Assembly (NCBI GenBank): GCA_019614645.1
Contig: JABWDB010000006.1
Coordinates: forward strand, 1,364,001 to 1,428,000
Source: Stratiolaelaps scimitus
Lineage: Eukaryota > Arthropoda > Arachnida > Mesostigmata > Laelapidae
Length of the DNA: 64,000 bases
Reading direction: 5' to 3'
Part shown: positions 43,914 to 55,306 of the stretch, in pieces
Position numbering within the stretch: position 1 is the first letter of the stretch
Layout of the letters: every line of letters begins with the position of its first letter
Notes under the pieces: generated by a model
Database searches by the model: none
What the model was told of the DNA's origin: nothing
The model's input: only the letters and a program-made list of their open reading frames with translations
Program-made: the position numbers and the translations under genes

Positions 43914-44642
43914 TCACATCGCTCTTATACATCGCGTCGACCAGCTTGCTGTGCTTCCACCTCCTAGACCGGACAAGCTCCGCGGCTCAACTGCAGTAGA
44001 ATATGCCGTCGTTGTGTCAACGGACGCCGACCTTTTCCAAGAGGTCGGAGGAAAATAAGAGCGAAGGAAGTGTAAAAGTATAAGCGGTCGAAGGCCCTGG
44101 CCGACCATGTCCCCTGACTTGGACACTATATGTAAGGACACACTTGAACACAGACGGATAGATAAACAAACGGACTCACGGGGGGGGGACGCCCACAGAC
44201 GCATACGTTCGTATAAACACACATCGTCAAGAGGCCTGAGTAGGCCCACAAACACACAACGCATATTTACATACAAAGGCACACAAAGAGAAGGCATCAT
44301 GTACAGCTGGCGTGAAGGAGGGACCTGGATGGACCCTGTGGGATTAGGTACGGGCTTAAAGTAGCGCGGCTGGTGGCAGGGTCCCGCAAAACCGATCGGA
44401 TGCAGTTGGCCTTCGTCAGAGATGTATAGATAGTTACCGCTGAGTAGGATAGCCAGTAGAACGCTACCCGCCCAGTTGATGACTAACACTTCTGAGCGCG
44501 GCCACGGTGCAGCTACTCGCCCGGCAGCTGAATAGAGAATATTGCCAAAGCCAGAGTCCGTGTCCAGGCTCATTGTATAATAGCACTCACTCTCACACAG
44601 GCACACACGAACGCTATGGGTGCACGACAAGCCGACGACCAC
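43914..44642 (-). CDS. longest open frame in the window (242 codons), doubtful
   Basis: On the minus strand this frame is open for 242 codons, longer than expected by chance at the window's overall GC, although the local GC is higher. An internal ATG at residue 24 starts MSLDTDSGFGNILYSAAG, followed by a hydrophobic segment (VLVINWAGSVLLAILLSG) that could anchor in a membrane. The second half is Ser/Arg/Leu-rich and its antisense frames are also open in places. No domain, bounding splice site or strong start context was found. Stretches of the opposite strand contain CACA repeats that suppress stops. Confidence 0.2.
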   Translation of the reverse strand: MVVGLSCTHSVRVCLCESECYYTMSLDTDSGFGNILYSAAGRVAAPWPRSEVLVINWAGSVLLAILLSGNYLYISDEGQLHPIGFAGPCHQPRYFKPVPNPTGSIQVPPSRQLYMMPSLCVPLYVNMRCVFVGLLRPLDDVCLYERMRLWASPPRESVCLSIRLCSSVSLHIVSKSGDMVGQGLRPLILLHFLRSYFPPTSWKRSASVDTTTAYSTAVEPRSLSGLGGGSTASWSTRCIRAM

Positions 44643-47600
44643 GATCTATATATAGCTTGAATAGGCCGACGTACTGATAGCACTCTGAATTAGTAGGCTG
44701 TTCGGTTGACATCACCGTATTGCGTTTACTACGAGCGGGAAAATTGGTGCTGCCATCGATATGGGGACGCACTTCACTGGAAAAATTGTCGTATAGCGGC
44801 CGGACAGCGCTTCTATAGGGGAATGCGTAATGCACACACATTTCCATATGTCCACCTTTATGGGATATATATCCCACGGGTTCGGATGGAGTATTGGTTT
44901 GAGCTTTAACGTATGACACGCCTTCCGATAATAGATCGATATAAATTTAGTAGTACTGGTAGAAGAGGAAAACATATGCGTTCTGCATGGTGATTTTTTG
45001 ACAATGTTATTATATATCATCAAAAGAGCTGAATGACAGAGGAGTGGTCAGTTACTCTCTCGAATGGCCGGTGACACTAGCTGTGCACGGTAGATTTCAA
45101 TCACAGAAGAAGCCAGTTGGAGTTACGTCCAGAAGGGCACAAGGAGACTCTAATTAATATCTAATTTATCTGAGAATGAAAAGGTCATTGATCAATTTGT
45201 TATGCAAGTCTGACGAATAGCTTTCTTTAGTTTATTGAGTATAGGCAGCCAACCAGAGGGCTGATCACCACCATCCACTCGGACTCATCTGATGCATTTC
45301 GAAGTGAAGTTTCGAATTGCACACGCACCCATTCGCACACAGGCATTCAGATGCCTCCACATGCAGAAGCACCCACCAACAGAGCACCTAATTATTTATT
45401 ATCTATCTCTCGTACTCTCTTGCTCTCTCCCAATAATTGAGAAAGCTCAACTTGTTAATGAAGTCGGCTCATTGACCTTGAACAAGCTTGGCTGGCGACT
45501 GTCGCCAGCGACTGCGCGATTGTAGCTTCTGCACCATCGGATCTGAACTTGATTTCCCAAAAGTCCGTGATTCGATGCCAAATTGAGAGCTGGCAAGCGG
45601 GATACTATGCAGGCGAGTACACTCACTGTTTCGAGGGTCGAGCCAGCGGGAACCAACCTACTCTACCCGAGAGGATCAGCATAGCTAACTGCCAAACGGA
45701 AACACAACGCCGCCATTAGCATTATTGATTCAAGTCTGCGCGATGAAACTTGGTGCTCACAAGACGCACGGCAGTGAGTCGGACCTGTCCTACGGACAGT
45801 CATCCGTCCGCAGCGTATTGACCCAATCGCCGGTGGCTCTGTGGCATAGCTAACGTGCATGAGGAGATGCGTTCATACGAACTTCAATTTATCCAACACC
45901 GGTCGATGAAGTCAGCCACACAAGCGAACGCGATACCGTTAATCTGTCTTGTCTAGAGATATGTACCTGTATACATAACCAGTCTGTAGATGTACAGCAT
46001 AATCATTGTGTTAGTCGTAAACTTTTGAATAGGGGTTAGTTGAGCAAAGGATAGATATGTTGTATAGGTGCACATCTGAGAACGTCAGTGGATTAAACGA
46101 CCATAGGGGTTGTTGGCAACATAAATAGCCAGAGCCCCTATAGGCGGATTTCCAGCCGACTCGATCAGAGCAATTCATTAGAAACCTTAAATTGATTGCT
46201 TGTCCATACCCACGTAAGTCCCTCTCGGTTCGTGCAGTCGAAGCCGTGCCCCGTGTCGGAGCAACTTCTGTCATCCGATGTGGCTGGCGGATTCGTCAGC
46301 AGTGACCTGTACATCATTACCGTCTATTTCGCCCACTCTCGCTGGCTTGAATACTCATTAATAATTATATGCATTCAATCATCATTATGCATATTGTTTG
46401 TACGAATGCTATAATGCATGTCACAGGGGGCCGCTCAGTCAACCCTTCTTTGGCTTCGGTCATGCAGTGACGAGTCGAGGGACGGCTTAGATATTTTTAG
46501 CTATTCGAGAATAGCATTCTGCATCTACCAATATGTTTGCACTGTTCCCTGTTCGAGTATCGCGGAGCATGAACGGACTCTTTTATCCGGAGCTCGTTGT
46601 TCGACCGAGTTAGCGAAGTGCTAAATCAGGTATCTGCTAAAGGCTCGAAATCAACAAAATATGAGCAACAATATCGCAACACTTTCCCGCAAATGTGTGA
46701 TATCTATCAATGTTCACTCATCGCATAATCACATTGGCCACGTGTGAATCCATTGTTACCGACGTTTCTGTTCGGAGGTATTCGAGCAATATCCAACGTA
46801 TGACCTTACTATTGCTATGGTGAACGCATGCTTATAGACACAAGCCTATCTCACTGTATTTATACAGTACCTTTGTTTTAGTAGCGGCTTTGTGTGCAAG
46901 AGTCAAAATTCTCTTCACAAACTCTTCCGCGATATCTCAACATGTGCTTCGTGTCCCATGCGTAATGCTCGTATAAGTTCCATCGAAATACGACCTATAC
47001 ATATAATTGACGTGGAGGACTAAACTGCGAGCCGTGCTACCAATACACGCCATCAACGGCACATTGTATCGGCAAACTATAGGGTATGAGTGATCACAGA
47101 GGCGGTCACACAAGGCAAGCACCGAGCAACTGTGACAGTAAAATTATAGAGAGTGCCAGACAGTGTACCGTTCTCATTATAGTTTGAGGTGCAGCTGTTT
47201 CGGAAACGCTGAGTCTTGCTCTGTCTGCGTCGCAGTAGACTGCTACCCCCGACACAGCGGGGAAGGACCAAGATAACGTATTCTGACCTTTCAACGGTGA
47301 CCTCTACGCATTTTGTTGAGAGGGAAGGCGCCGAACGCCATTCGTGTGGAACGTTTTCCAGCTCATTATAAAACTAATCAATTATTAGGATGCACGACAA
47401 CCTTTGTCAGAATCCGGATTGCCTATTCACTCGATCATCGAGACGGGAACATAGAATTCGTAATTTCCAAGCACGGCTCCGTCACGCTTCGACTGCACTG
47501 AATAATGAGAACAACTTGTTTCGTGCTCATTACAGAGAGCGCAACATATCACAGGTATACTGCCACAATATATTCTAGCCATAATACCTTGGAAGACAAC

Positions 47601-50413
47601 AGCACGTTGCTCAGACTTGACACTGGGTCTTTCGTTGACGGGAAGTCTGTTTGCGAATTCGCCGAAGTTCCGTTTAGACGACGGGCAAGATAATGACGGT
47701 GTAGTGGTTCAGAGCATGCCTTGCGAAAGGAGGGCGCACCGTATTTCACGAGCCAACCGACGAACTAGGTAGACCGAGCCTATCGCACTTATTCCTAATT
47801 GTTTCTTACCGTAACATATCCACCTCATGACATTCTACGAAAAGCTTTATATACCCTTATAGTCTTGTATAGTGTGTGTTTTATGATATTACTGCAGAAT
47901 ATGGAACAGCGATGCGTACAAGCGAAGGTGAACCATTCCGAGGGATTGACAACTTGCTGTTACTGCGTAACAAACCCCGGAGTTAAGCATCCCTTGCCTC
48001 AGTTACTAGCAATGTCGACAATTTCAAAAGTTCCCGCCCTGTCGTTGCTCATCGAGTCCTTTTCGAGTTTGCGTTCGTTGTGTATAGATACCTTTCTTGT
48101 GTACGTCCTATACCTAAACCGCTTTGAAATGCAGCCCTTTTTGAGTATCATCTACTCGTCTCTAGGGGACAGTTTTGCTTATCTCTGTCAAGATGGCACT
48201 AACACGAGTAGATATAAGTAGACCTGGGACTCTCTTAGGGACTCGGGGAAGGGCTTTAGACGTCGTTGGCGTCCAAACTTCCTTCGAAGGTTGAAGTTGC
48301 AACCCAACGCAAAGGAACAGAGGGGCGATAAAGCTGATCTGCTTCCACGCGGGATTACGGAGAATTACCAGCGAGGCCCCCGCAAAGTTACTGCAGGAGC
48401 CAGCTGAAAAGACGGATATCTTCTGTCGGACTTCAGCGCAAAGAGGCGATCGACCGATGAGGAGCTTCCATTTGGGTCCGTTCTACCTTAAGAAATTGGT
48501 TACTCGCTACAGAGTGCGCAGTCTCCCCGGCTCAGTCTCGCTATCTGGCTTACGGCAGCAGTTGTATACGTCACTAGTCTGGCTGTTCATAGGAAAACAG
48601 CTGCGTTTGACTAAATTGAGCTGTTTGGCCCTATTCATTAGTCAAAACAACTGAGCCGATTGAGCAATAATGTAATCATAATCATATTAATAAGTACTTC
48701 ATTCTATTCTTCAACTTTGATGCCACATCTGAACATCTCAGCGTATCGTTGTTGTTGTAATTCCAAGAGCACATTCCCCGCACGTATGTCTCAATACAGC
48801 CTCTACGAACGGACGCGACCCCCCATAAACGTACTGTCGTTCACGTGTCGAGACATTAACAAGCGAATGGCCGGCTCCCGGTAGACGGAGATTCCAAAAT
48901 CAAATTAAGTATTAATTCGTAATAGTGAACTAAATAGTACAATGTTTTCTTGCTATTGATTGAAGATAACAGAAAAAAATGCCTTCACATCACCCTGACA
49001 GATGGGGTTAGCTATTACCGAGTTGTTGGTCTTTGCCAAGCGTTTGACATAGAATCTGAGAAACGAGCTCAGCTCCGCTCCTGCTGCGGCTGTGGCAGTT
49101 ATTTCTGCTGATGCTGCTAGCGCTGGCTCCGTCTGCCGCGACGTGTGGCCGCTGCGCCAACAGAGCTTGTAATTGGTGGGGTGTCTCCCGTCGACTCCTA
49201 CAGGCGGCCTCCGGTCGGCATCCATGAGCGACCGACTCTTAATAGATATTTTATTACTGACCGATACACACGCTCACAAGAGATGAGTGATTTTATCACA
49301 GATAAGCCGCCACTTGAGATTAATTGAAAATTAATTTCGCAGCAATCGCAGACTCGACTGCTCGACCCCACAGAGTCCCCCCCGCAGTGGCAGAGCGGAC
49401 CGAGCCAGTCGTCGACAAAGCGAGGAAAGCCAATGACGCTCGCCTCTGCGGTCAGCGTCTCGCCGGTGTCGCAGCGATGCTCGTGGCCGAATAGCACCAT
49501 AGTAATATATAGCAACAGAGAAATAAAGGGTGGCCGAATTGTGCACTGTTCTCTGCTAACATAGAGAACAGTGTCCACAAGGTAAGCATGCTGAATACGT
49601 TGTCGATTAGCAAATGCATCGACATTGCTACAGTCGACGGGCTAATACGCTGCTGTAACTACGCGCGGCTGTGTACGCATCGGACGACGCATCGAATGAA
49701 AATTAATGATTTGTGAATGAATTTATGATTTCATAGACGATAAACAAAACAGAGATACGAGAGCGGGAGAGCGAGAGAGAGAGAGACAGAGAGAAAATGC
49801 CATAGAAAGCCGGAGGGGACGCATTGAGAAGAGGTACAATATATCTAAGAGGCCACCAGGGACGCCCGGCCGAAACAGAACATTAGGGACCACTGCAGGC
49901 AAGATGTTGCCGCAGGACTGTGTTGTGCTATGCTGCCTGACTCTGCATCGAATTTCACCGTATCCTATCCGATGATTTGCCTCAGAAGTCCTCGGGGTCT
50001 CTGACAGAATATTCAATGAGACCACCAAAATCGATTTCGATTACTGCATATGATCTAGAAGGCTGAGATAAAATTAACCCTCTCTGAATCAGCTACTACG
50101 AGTGAGAGCATCAGCTTTGTTGCAATCTTTCAATACCGATTGACTCGAACTATTCGTTACTGCACGAGGCTGTATCTACCGGACAACGTCGCTCGACGAG
50201 TCACCGGCTGCAGAAAGCGATATATCCTATTTTATAATTTTGCCTAATTTTAATCCACTAATTTCTCTTACAACTTGCTACCTCATTTTGTGTAGTATGT
50301 GAATGAGAGCGTTTTGAGTTGTTGTCCATTATTTCCACCAAACTGATGTGGAATAAGCGAATTGTCATTGAATGCCAGTGTTTGGGTATAAAGGTTGACA
50401 TAAAGAAACATTC
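44643..50413. other. long AT-leaning stretch without a recognised gene
   Basis: Frames rarely exceed 100 codons. The longest, 47799-48221 plus (140 codons), starts at TTG and is hydrophobic in parts but lacks motifs. A short plus segment 46153-46212 lies between an acceptor-like TTTCCAG and a good donor (CAC|GTAAGT), with one open frame. At 49398 an acceptor-like CCCCCGCAG opens a 57-codon frame that stops just before AAG|GTAAGC at 49582. A GA run lies at 49765-49795. No transposon motif was seen. Confidence 0.4.
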
Positions 50414-50851
50414 ATGCAATCATCATCTATTAGCCATTTGGAGAGCTCTCACGAGCGACTACTTGGGTATGATCGTAAACCACCATCGAAACAGCCTGAG
50501 TGGCTTTCACTGCCGTTTTGGCGGCTGGTCATGGGAGCCTTCCTGCTTAGTGCTAGTGGATGGCACCTGAATCATGCGCACTTCGAAAGTGGTAACGAAT
50601 TAGGAATTGCATCAGAGACACTGGTAGAACACTCTGCTTTTTTCAGGGAAAACCCAAGCTCGGACGATAAATCACTCTCATTGTTTTTCATAATGATTCC
50701 GTTTGAATCAAACTCGAAGAACGGTAATAATCCTGGGGACACACCTTCTCTCCTCTTGCCTTCGAAACCTTTGGCGGCGGCCCCCGCCTTCCTTAAGTCC
50801 AACCTCCTCGAGGGGGGTCTGCCACAGCCTGGTCTGGGCCACCGGGAATAA
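50414..50851 (+). CDS. candidate protein-coding frame, 145 residues
   Basis: An ATG at 50414 opens 145 codons. The peptide is mixed and free of low complexity: polar N-terminus (MQSSSISHLESSHERLLGYD), a hydrophobic patch (FWRLVMGAFLLSASGW), then an acidic/polar region and a Pro-rich end. A strong acceptor (ACTCTGCTTTTTTCAG) falls at 50647 in the middle, so the second half (ENPSSDDKSLSLFFIM...) may be a separate exon. The last 50 bases overlap a dispersed repeat copy, which suggests either exonised repeat or a spurious frame. No homologue was recognised. Confidence 0.3.
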   Translation: MQSSSISHLESSHERLLGYDRKPPSKQPEWLSLPFWRLVMGAFLLSASGWHLNHAHFESGNELGIASETLVEHSAFFRENPSSDDKSLSLFFIMIPFESNSKNGNNPGDTPSLLLPSKPLAAAPAFLKSNLLEGGLPQPGLGHRE

Positions 50852-50975
50852 CGGCGCAGGGTCCTTCTTCCTGCAGCACCTTTCCCTCACTGTCAAGAGA
50901 GGCAATGCCGTCGCTTCCCTGGGGACCATGGTCTCAGGCCTCGAGCTGAGATCTTCTACCCGCTCCACTCACCCC
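50803..50975 (-). repeat. unclassified dispersed repeat, copy B
   Basis: The complement of this segment aligns along about 165 bases with 54308-54474. Shared blocks include CGAGGCC, ATGGTCCC, GCATTG/GCGTTG, GAGGGAAAG, GGAAGA, and CAGACCCCCCTCGAGGAG near the end. Translated, both keep an MVPR-then-RER pattern, so the family may once have been coding. Class unknown. Confidence 0.7.
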
Positions 50976-52503
50976 AAGCGATTTTTGACAGTAAATAATA
51001 TTCGCTGTTATATCATAAACAAAAAAAATTAGCAATCGGGGCAGTGCTTGCATCGATTCTCGGGCTAATCTCAACGAATATTCAGCTTAGCTAAAATAAG
51101 GCTTGGAAATAGTATTATTTTCATGTCTTCTGCATCATGCGCAGTAATATCATCACTGACCATTGCGTGATGATTATCCTATTAGATTATAATTTTGTCA
51201 GATTCATCTGATCGCTTGCCAGAAGCTATAATGCGCCTTCATTAGTGGATATCTCATTAGCGAGATTATCCCCCTCGGATCCTATGCTTTGTTCGGTGTC
51301 TGCCAGTGGCGTCGAGTCCTCGTCAAGCGCAACACGGATCAAGCACAACTCGAGATAGCTGCATTTGAGATCGGGGGAGAGACCTTGACAATATTAATCC
51401 CTAATTTCGAAAAACAGGCGCACACGTGTAGCGAATACGGTAGGTAATACGAATTAGAGAGATGTCTGTTTTGTGGCAGGCAAAAAAAGAAGGCAAAAAA
51501 TTGACGAAGCAACGAACCTTCGAAATGCTGTTTACATCGAGTTGACGGGTTTTAACAGCGAGGCAACAACAATACGACACTGGGGTGCAAGAAGAGTAGT
51601 TATTCTGAGCTCGATATTTGAGTTGTTCGATAGCTGATCGAGCACGATCAAAGAACGCCAACAGTTGAATTGCATGAACTGCTGATTGGAAGGTTCGGGA
51701 CAGTTCCGAAACGTCACCACCCCATGCTATTATCCTCTGAGCAGCAACAACGATGCTAATATGAAACAAATAACAACACAACTATAGCAACCTTGCATCG
51801 ACCTGCATCCATTCAGTCCCCACGGTAATTGCCATCGGCATCTCTTATGGCTTGGCCATTTTCAGGCAAGCGGGAAAATAGGCTTTGTCGCACATGATCT
51901 ATCATATCATTTCGTCTCCATATATCTCTAATAGAAGCACCAGAACGGCTGGCTGCGGTAGCAGCAACAGCAACAGACATCTGTAAATATGGTCTATGTA
52001 CAGACCGACGTAGATAACGGCGGCGCGGCCGGCAGATCGGGGGTCGCGGATTTGGGAGGTCGAAGGAGCGGAAATCCTTCCCCTTTCGTACAAGCATGGG
52101 CAAGTTCTCATCTGGTTGCGACAACCTCGGCATTAGCGGTGGCGGCACCGCTAGCAGAGCCTGCAGCCGTGGCAGCAACAGTCGCATGGCACGACACGAC
52201 ACCAGCGAGTGACCGAGAGGCCAGCTCATTACCTCTCCACATACGGACATGCCTGCGTGGGAACTGCAAAGGGCCCGGGCTAGGCTAGTGATCCGGGGAC
52301 AGGGGCATTGGATCCAATGGATTCGGGCTGGACGGAAAACGATAGGAGGGGGCGTTTGCGGCTGGGGAAGAAGAAGAACCGGCAGAAGGAGAGCGGAATG
52401 GCTGGGTAACGGCGGGGGGGTACGCTAGTAGGTATCCGGAGAGCACTTGGATGGCCAGCCGAGTGCAGAGACTGCGACCACCTGACTCGTCTCGGGCTTT
52501 GGC
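50976..52503. other. no confident gene
   Basis: AT-rich to about 51800. The minus frame 51813-52250 (145 codons) is mixed, with a Pro/Arg-rich middle and a charged end (NGQAIRDADGNYRGD), and overlaps a 99-codon plus frame. Its length is at chance level and no splice signal decides between strands. Confidence 0.4.
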
Positions 52504-52956
52504 TTAATTATCTCCGACATGTGCACTACAGAGTGTGCGTGAGGGAGAGAGAGAGAGAGGCGGGGGCGAGGTCAGTCGCAGTTTGATGCAGCGGTAGTAG
52601 CACCAACGGCAGTGACTGGTGTCTCCATTGGGGCTGTGTCCTTCCACCATCATCATCATCCTTGCTCTCTGATGCCGTGAGCCGTTGTTGTTGTTGCTGT
52701 TGTCATTGTTGCCGCTGCTGCTGCTGCTGTTGCTGCTGCTCTGTTCTTGGTGGCTGGCGAGAAGCTGTCGTCGTGGTGTCCGATGATCGCCCCTAGCGAC
52801 ATTGTCTGACATCGCGTGAGGATAATTGGAGAAAAGGGAAGCGGAGATCAAATGAGAAAGAAATATTATATATAGAGGGAGACGCTGATGCACAGACCAG
52901 CCAAAAAAACGAAGGAGAGCCCGATGACGACCCGAAGATGTCGGAGCAAAACACAC
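52504..52956 (-). CDS. doubtful Ser/Asn-rich frame
   Basis: On the minus strand 150 codons are open. From an internal ATG the peptide begins MSDNVARGDHRTPRRQ and then runs into Ser and Asn homopolymers and a Met run. These come from the TGC/GTT/CAT repeats at 52640-52742. Homopolymer runs are common in arthropod transcription factors, but repeat DNA also lacks stops and creates such frames by itself. No DNA-binding domain, start context or donor supports it. Confidence 0.15.
   Translation of the reverse strand: MCFAPTSSGRHRALLRFFGWSVHQRLPLYIIFLSHLISASLFSNYPHAMSDNVARGDHRTPRRQLLASHQEQSSSNSSSSSGNNDNSNNNNGSRHQRARMMMMVEGHSPNGDTSHCRWCYYRCIKLRLTSPPPLSLSPSRTLCSAHVGDN
52683..52742. repeat. GTT/TGC mixed trinucleotide repeat
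   Basis: About 60 bases of (GTT)n grading into (TGC)n with single substitutions. Confidence 0.9.
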
Positions 52957-53023
52957 CGTCTATACACTCCACTCTACTATGCTACGGGATACGTGGTATG
53001 AACGAATATTCGATGACAAGGCA

Positions 53024-53027
<4 letters not shown>

Positions 53028-53060
<33 letters not shown>
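53028..53060. repeat. (AT)n microsatellite
   Basis: Alternating A and T with one G near the end. It lies 40 bases upstream of a good acceptor (GCCCCTTTCTTACAG, 53095). Confidence 0.9.
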
Positions 53061-53145
53061 TGGTAGACACTAATTCGCCTGCCCCTTTCTTACAGTTACG
53101 TACAAAGCAGCACTGATGCTGCCATGGCTTGACCCCTCCCGACAG

Positions 53146-53251
53146 TGGCGATGGTGATCTTACTTTTGTCCTTCTGGCCTGCATGAATCGGTGGTGTTAT
53201 ACAATACATTGCGGCACAACTACCTGGCAGCATTGCCGTACTTCGCGTGGG
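53146..53251 (+). CDS. candidate internal exon, Cys-rich peptide
   Basis: The acceptor CTTGACCCCTCCCGACAG ends at 53145 and the donor GTGGG|GTGAGT starts at 53252. One frame is open through all 106 bases (phase 2 in, phase 0 out). It encodes GDGDLTFVLLACMNRWCYT then IHCGTTTWQHCRTSRG, with four cysteines and three tryptophan/tyrosine residues in 25 positions. This would suit a disulfide-bonded extracellular module, but no named domain is recognised. A second good acceptor at 53095 (TTTCTTACAG) gives only closed frames. Confidence 0.3.
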
Positions 53252-53330
53252 GTGAGTCGCTGCGTCATACCGTCTACTCCCTTAGCACTGCACTGTCCGA
53301 TTGCTACTGGGCAGCGGCTGTGAACGCAAC

Positions 53331-53657
53331 ATGGGTGACTCCGACGATGGTGGTGGCGACCCTTTCATGAATCGTTCGTTTGTTCGGTCCCCTCACTTCC
53401 ACTCGATTCTGGTGTCGTACACATTCGCCCGTGCGTGCATTATCATCACAATCATGATCTTCGCCATATTTATATCACAGAGGCGCAGCTATGGGGCGGA
53501 CGAAGATACTGGGACCAGTTGCGAACGACGTACAAGCAGTGGCGGCGCAGGCGGCTGCGGCAACGATCATGATGACAAGAAATACGGTATTGACAGTGTC
53601 GCCACCGAGTTGCACAAGTGTGCGGGTGCCGTTCGATTCACTTCAGCGACTTGGTAG
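53331..53657 (+). CDS. candidate small single-pass membrane protein
   Basis: The ATG at 53331 has a near-ideal arthropod start context (CAAC-ATG-G) and opens 108 codons. Residues 1-30 are acidic then neutral (MGDSDDGGGDPFMNRSF). Residues about 33-55 are strongly hydrophobic (ILVSYTFARACIIITIMIFAIFI) and are followed at once by SQRRSYG, a basic stop-transfer-like segment. The tail is Gly/Asp/Cys-rich. The frame ends at TAG without a splice site being needed. It begins 79 bp after the donor of the candidate exon at 53146. No homologue was recognised. Confidence 0.35.
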   Translation: MGDSDDGGGDPFMNRSFVRSPHFHSILVSYTFARACIIITIMIFAIFISQRRSYGADEDTGTSCERRTSSGGAGGCGNDHDDKKYGIDSVATELHKCAGAVRFTSATW

Positions 53658-54223
53658 CAAAACAAAAAGGCTTTGACGCTCGGAGAGGTCTTCATGTACA
53701 TCTAAATACTCCGAGTGCTACTGCTGCTGCTGTTGCTACCGTGTCGTTTTGTCATCGAGTGTCGATTACGACTCAAAGTCGACTACTCAATATCGACGAT
53801 TTGTGTCGAATACGGAGAATACATACGAACGATGAATTGAATTTATCATTATCATCGATTAGTTCTGCTATTGATGCCAATGACCATCTCGCGACAACGA
53901 TGATGATAGCCCCCATACTCGAGTGGAACATGTGTCGTCGAATGCGTACAGCGAGAAACAAGCCGATGACATGGCAGTAGTGAAAGCCAACGCCGAAGTA
54001 ACAGAGTGACTATTTTAAATCTGAGGACACCGAATCACTATCAGAAAGCATCATCGTCAACAGACCCATTACTATTTGGTTTAAATTTGTTTTTATTATT
54101 TTTGTCAAAATGAACGTAACTAAATAAAATCACGGGCAGAACTAATGCCGGTTATGCAACTGAAAAAAATATTTCCCACGTGGTGAAGTACATTCTACTT
54201 GTAGTATGTACTTTGAGCTCGTA
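53658..54223. other. no gene recognised
   Basis: A TGC run at 53720-53738 and AT-rich DNA. Short opposed frames at 53773-53980 have no motif. Confidence 0.45.
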
Positions 54224-54283
54224 TGTATATATATATATATATATATGTGTATATACACACGATATATATATATATATATATTT
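54224..54283. repeat. compound (TA)n/(TG)n microsatellite
   Basis: Two TA tracts separated by GTGTATATACACACG. It borders the dispersed repeat copy that follows. Confidence 0.9.
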
Positions 54284-54307
54284 ATGTTTTATATACAGTA
54301 ATTAATG

Positions 54308-54474
54308 ACGCAGTTGGGGACAGAATATCAGGCCGAGGCCGTCATGGTCCCAAGGAAGGCTATGGCGTTGACTTTCTGCACAACGAGGGAAAGAGCTGTA
54401 GAAAGGAAGACAATGCGCGCTTGTCCCCGGAGGCAGAGATCAGCCTATGCCAGACCCCCTCGAGGAGATTGGCA
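54308..54474 (+). repeat. unclassified dispersed repeat, copy A
   Basis: It aligns with the complement of 50803-50975. The copy is flanked on both sides by TA-rich tracts (54224-54283 and 54475-54500), as if it had landed inside a TA microsatellite. Several indels relative to the other copy put its conserved stretches in different frames. Confidence 0.7.
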
Positions 54475-55306
54475 ATATATATCTATATATAATATACATA
54501 TTCATTAGCTCGGTTGTATACTGGCTAATCCTTTACGTAATTCGGTCTTATACAACAATCTTATTCAACTCTCTTGCCAAAGCTAAGCGAAGTCTACAGC
54601 CCATTAAGCGTTCATACACGGGGGTCACTTAATCAACCTGCTCGAACTATTCTAAACTTCATACAGAGCTGTAAAGGAGTCCCTAAATAGGCTAAAATGA
54701 ACAATATATCACGGACCGTCTCAGCATTGATTTCCACAATAGCGTTTGATTTCAGCTCCGAGAGGCAGAGAGAGAGATAATTACTTCCTACAGCAAGCTA
54801 GTTGCCGTCAAATTGATTCCTTGAAAAACACTGACATTTATCGAGCAGTTGTGCAACTGTTAAATTCATATTTAACACTTTGTCAACAAGGCAGAACGGC
54901 ATAAATATTTCTCGCAAGAAGGAACCTTTTACGCATACAGGTATATGACTACCACTCCTGTGCAAAACGCTTCGCCGCGGTCCCGGATATTCGACTTTGT
55001 TCTTATCATGCACTTCGTGCACGGTCAGCGGCACCCCTCACGTGGACTTTCACCATAGCGTAGAATTTCACACATTGCGTATCAACCGAATCTTTACGTC
55101 GATTTTGTTTTCAGTGAGATCATACGTCCATGGTACTGTTCAACAGGCAGACGTTATATTAGGCGTTGATGGTACAAAATTATGTGAACGATACTAATTG
55201 AAATGATGCCTCCCCGTTCGTTATCTATCTCGTTCCCCTTCGCAAAAGTCTGGACTTAGCCGGAGTCGACGGCGGAATACAGCTTCGGCAGCCAGAGAGT
55301 GTCTGT
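54475..55306. other. AT-rich, no gene recognised
   Basis: Short frames only (for example 54798-55034 minus). No repeat family was recognised. Confidence 0.5.

Noticed and set aside
51813..52250. 145-codon minus frame
   Set aside because: Chance length in GC-rich DNA with an open antisense frame and no start or splice support.
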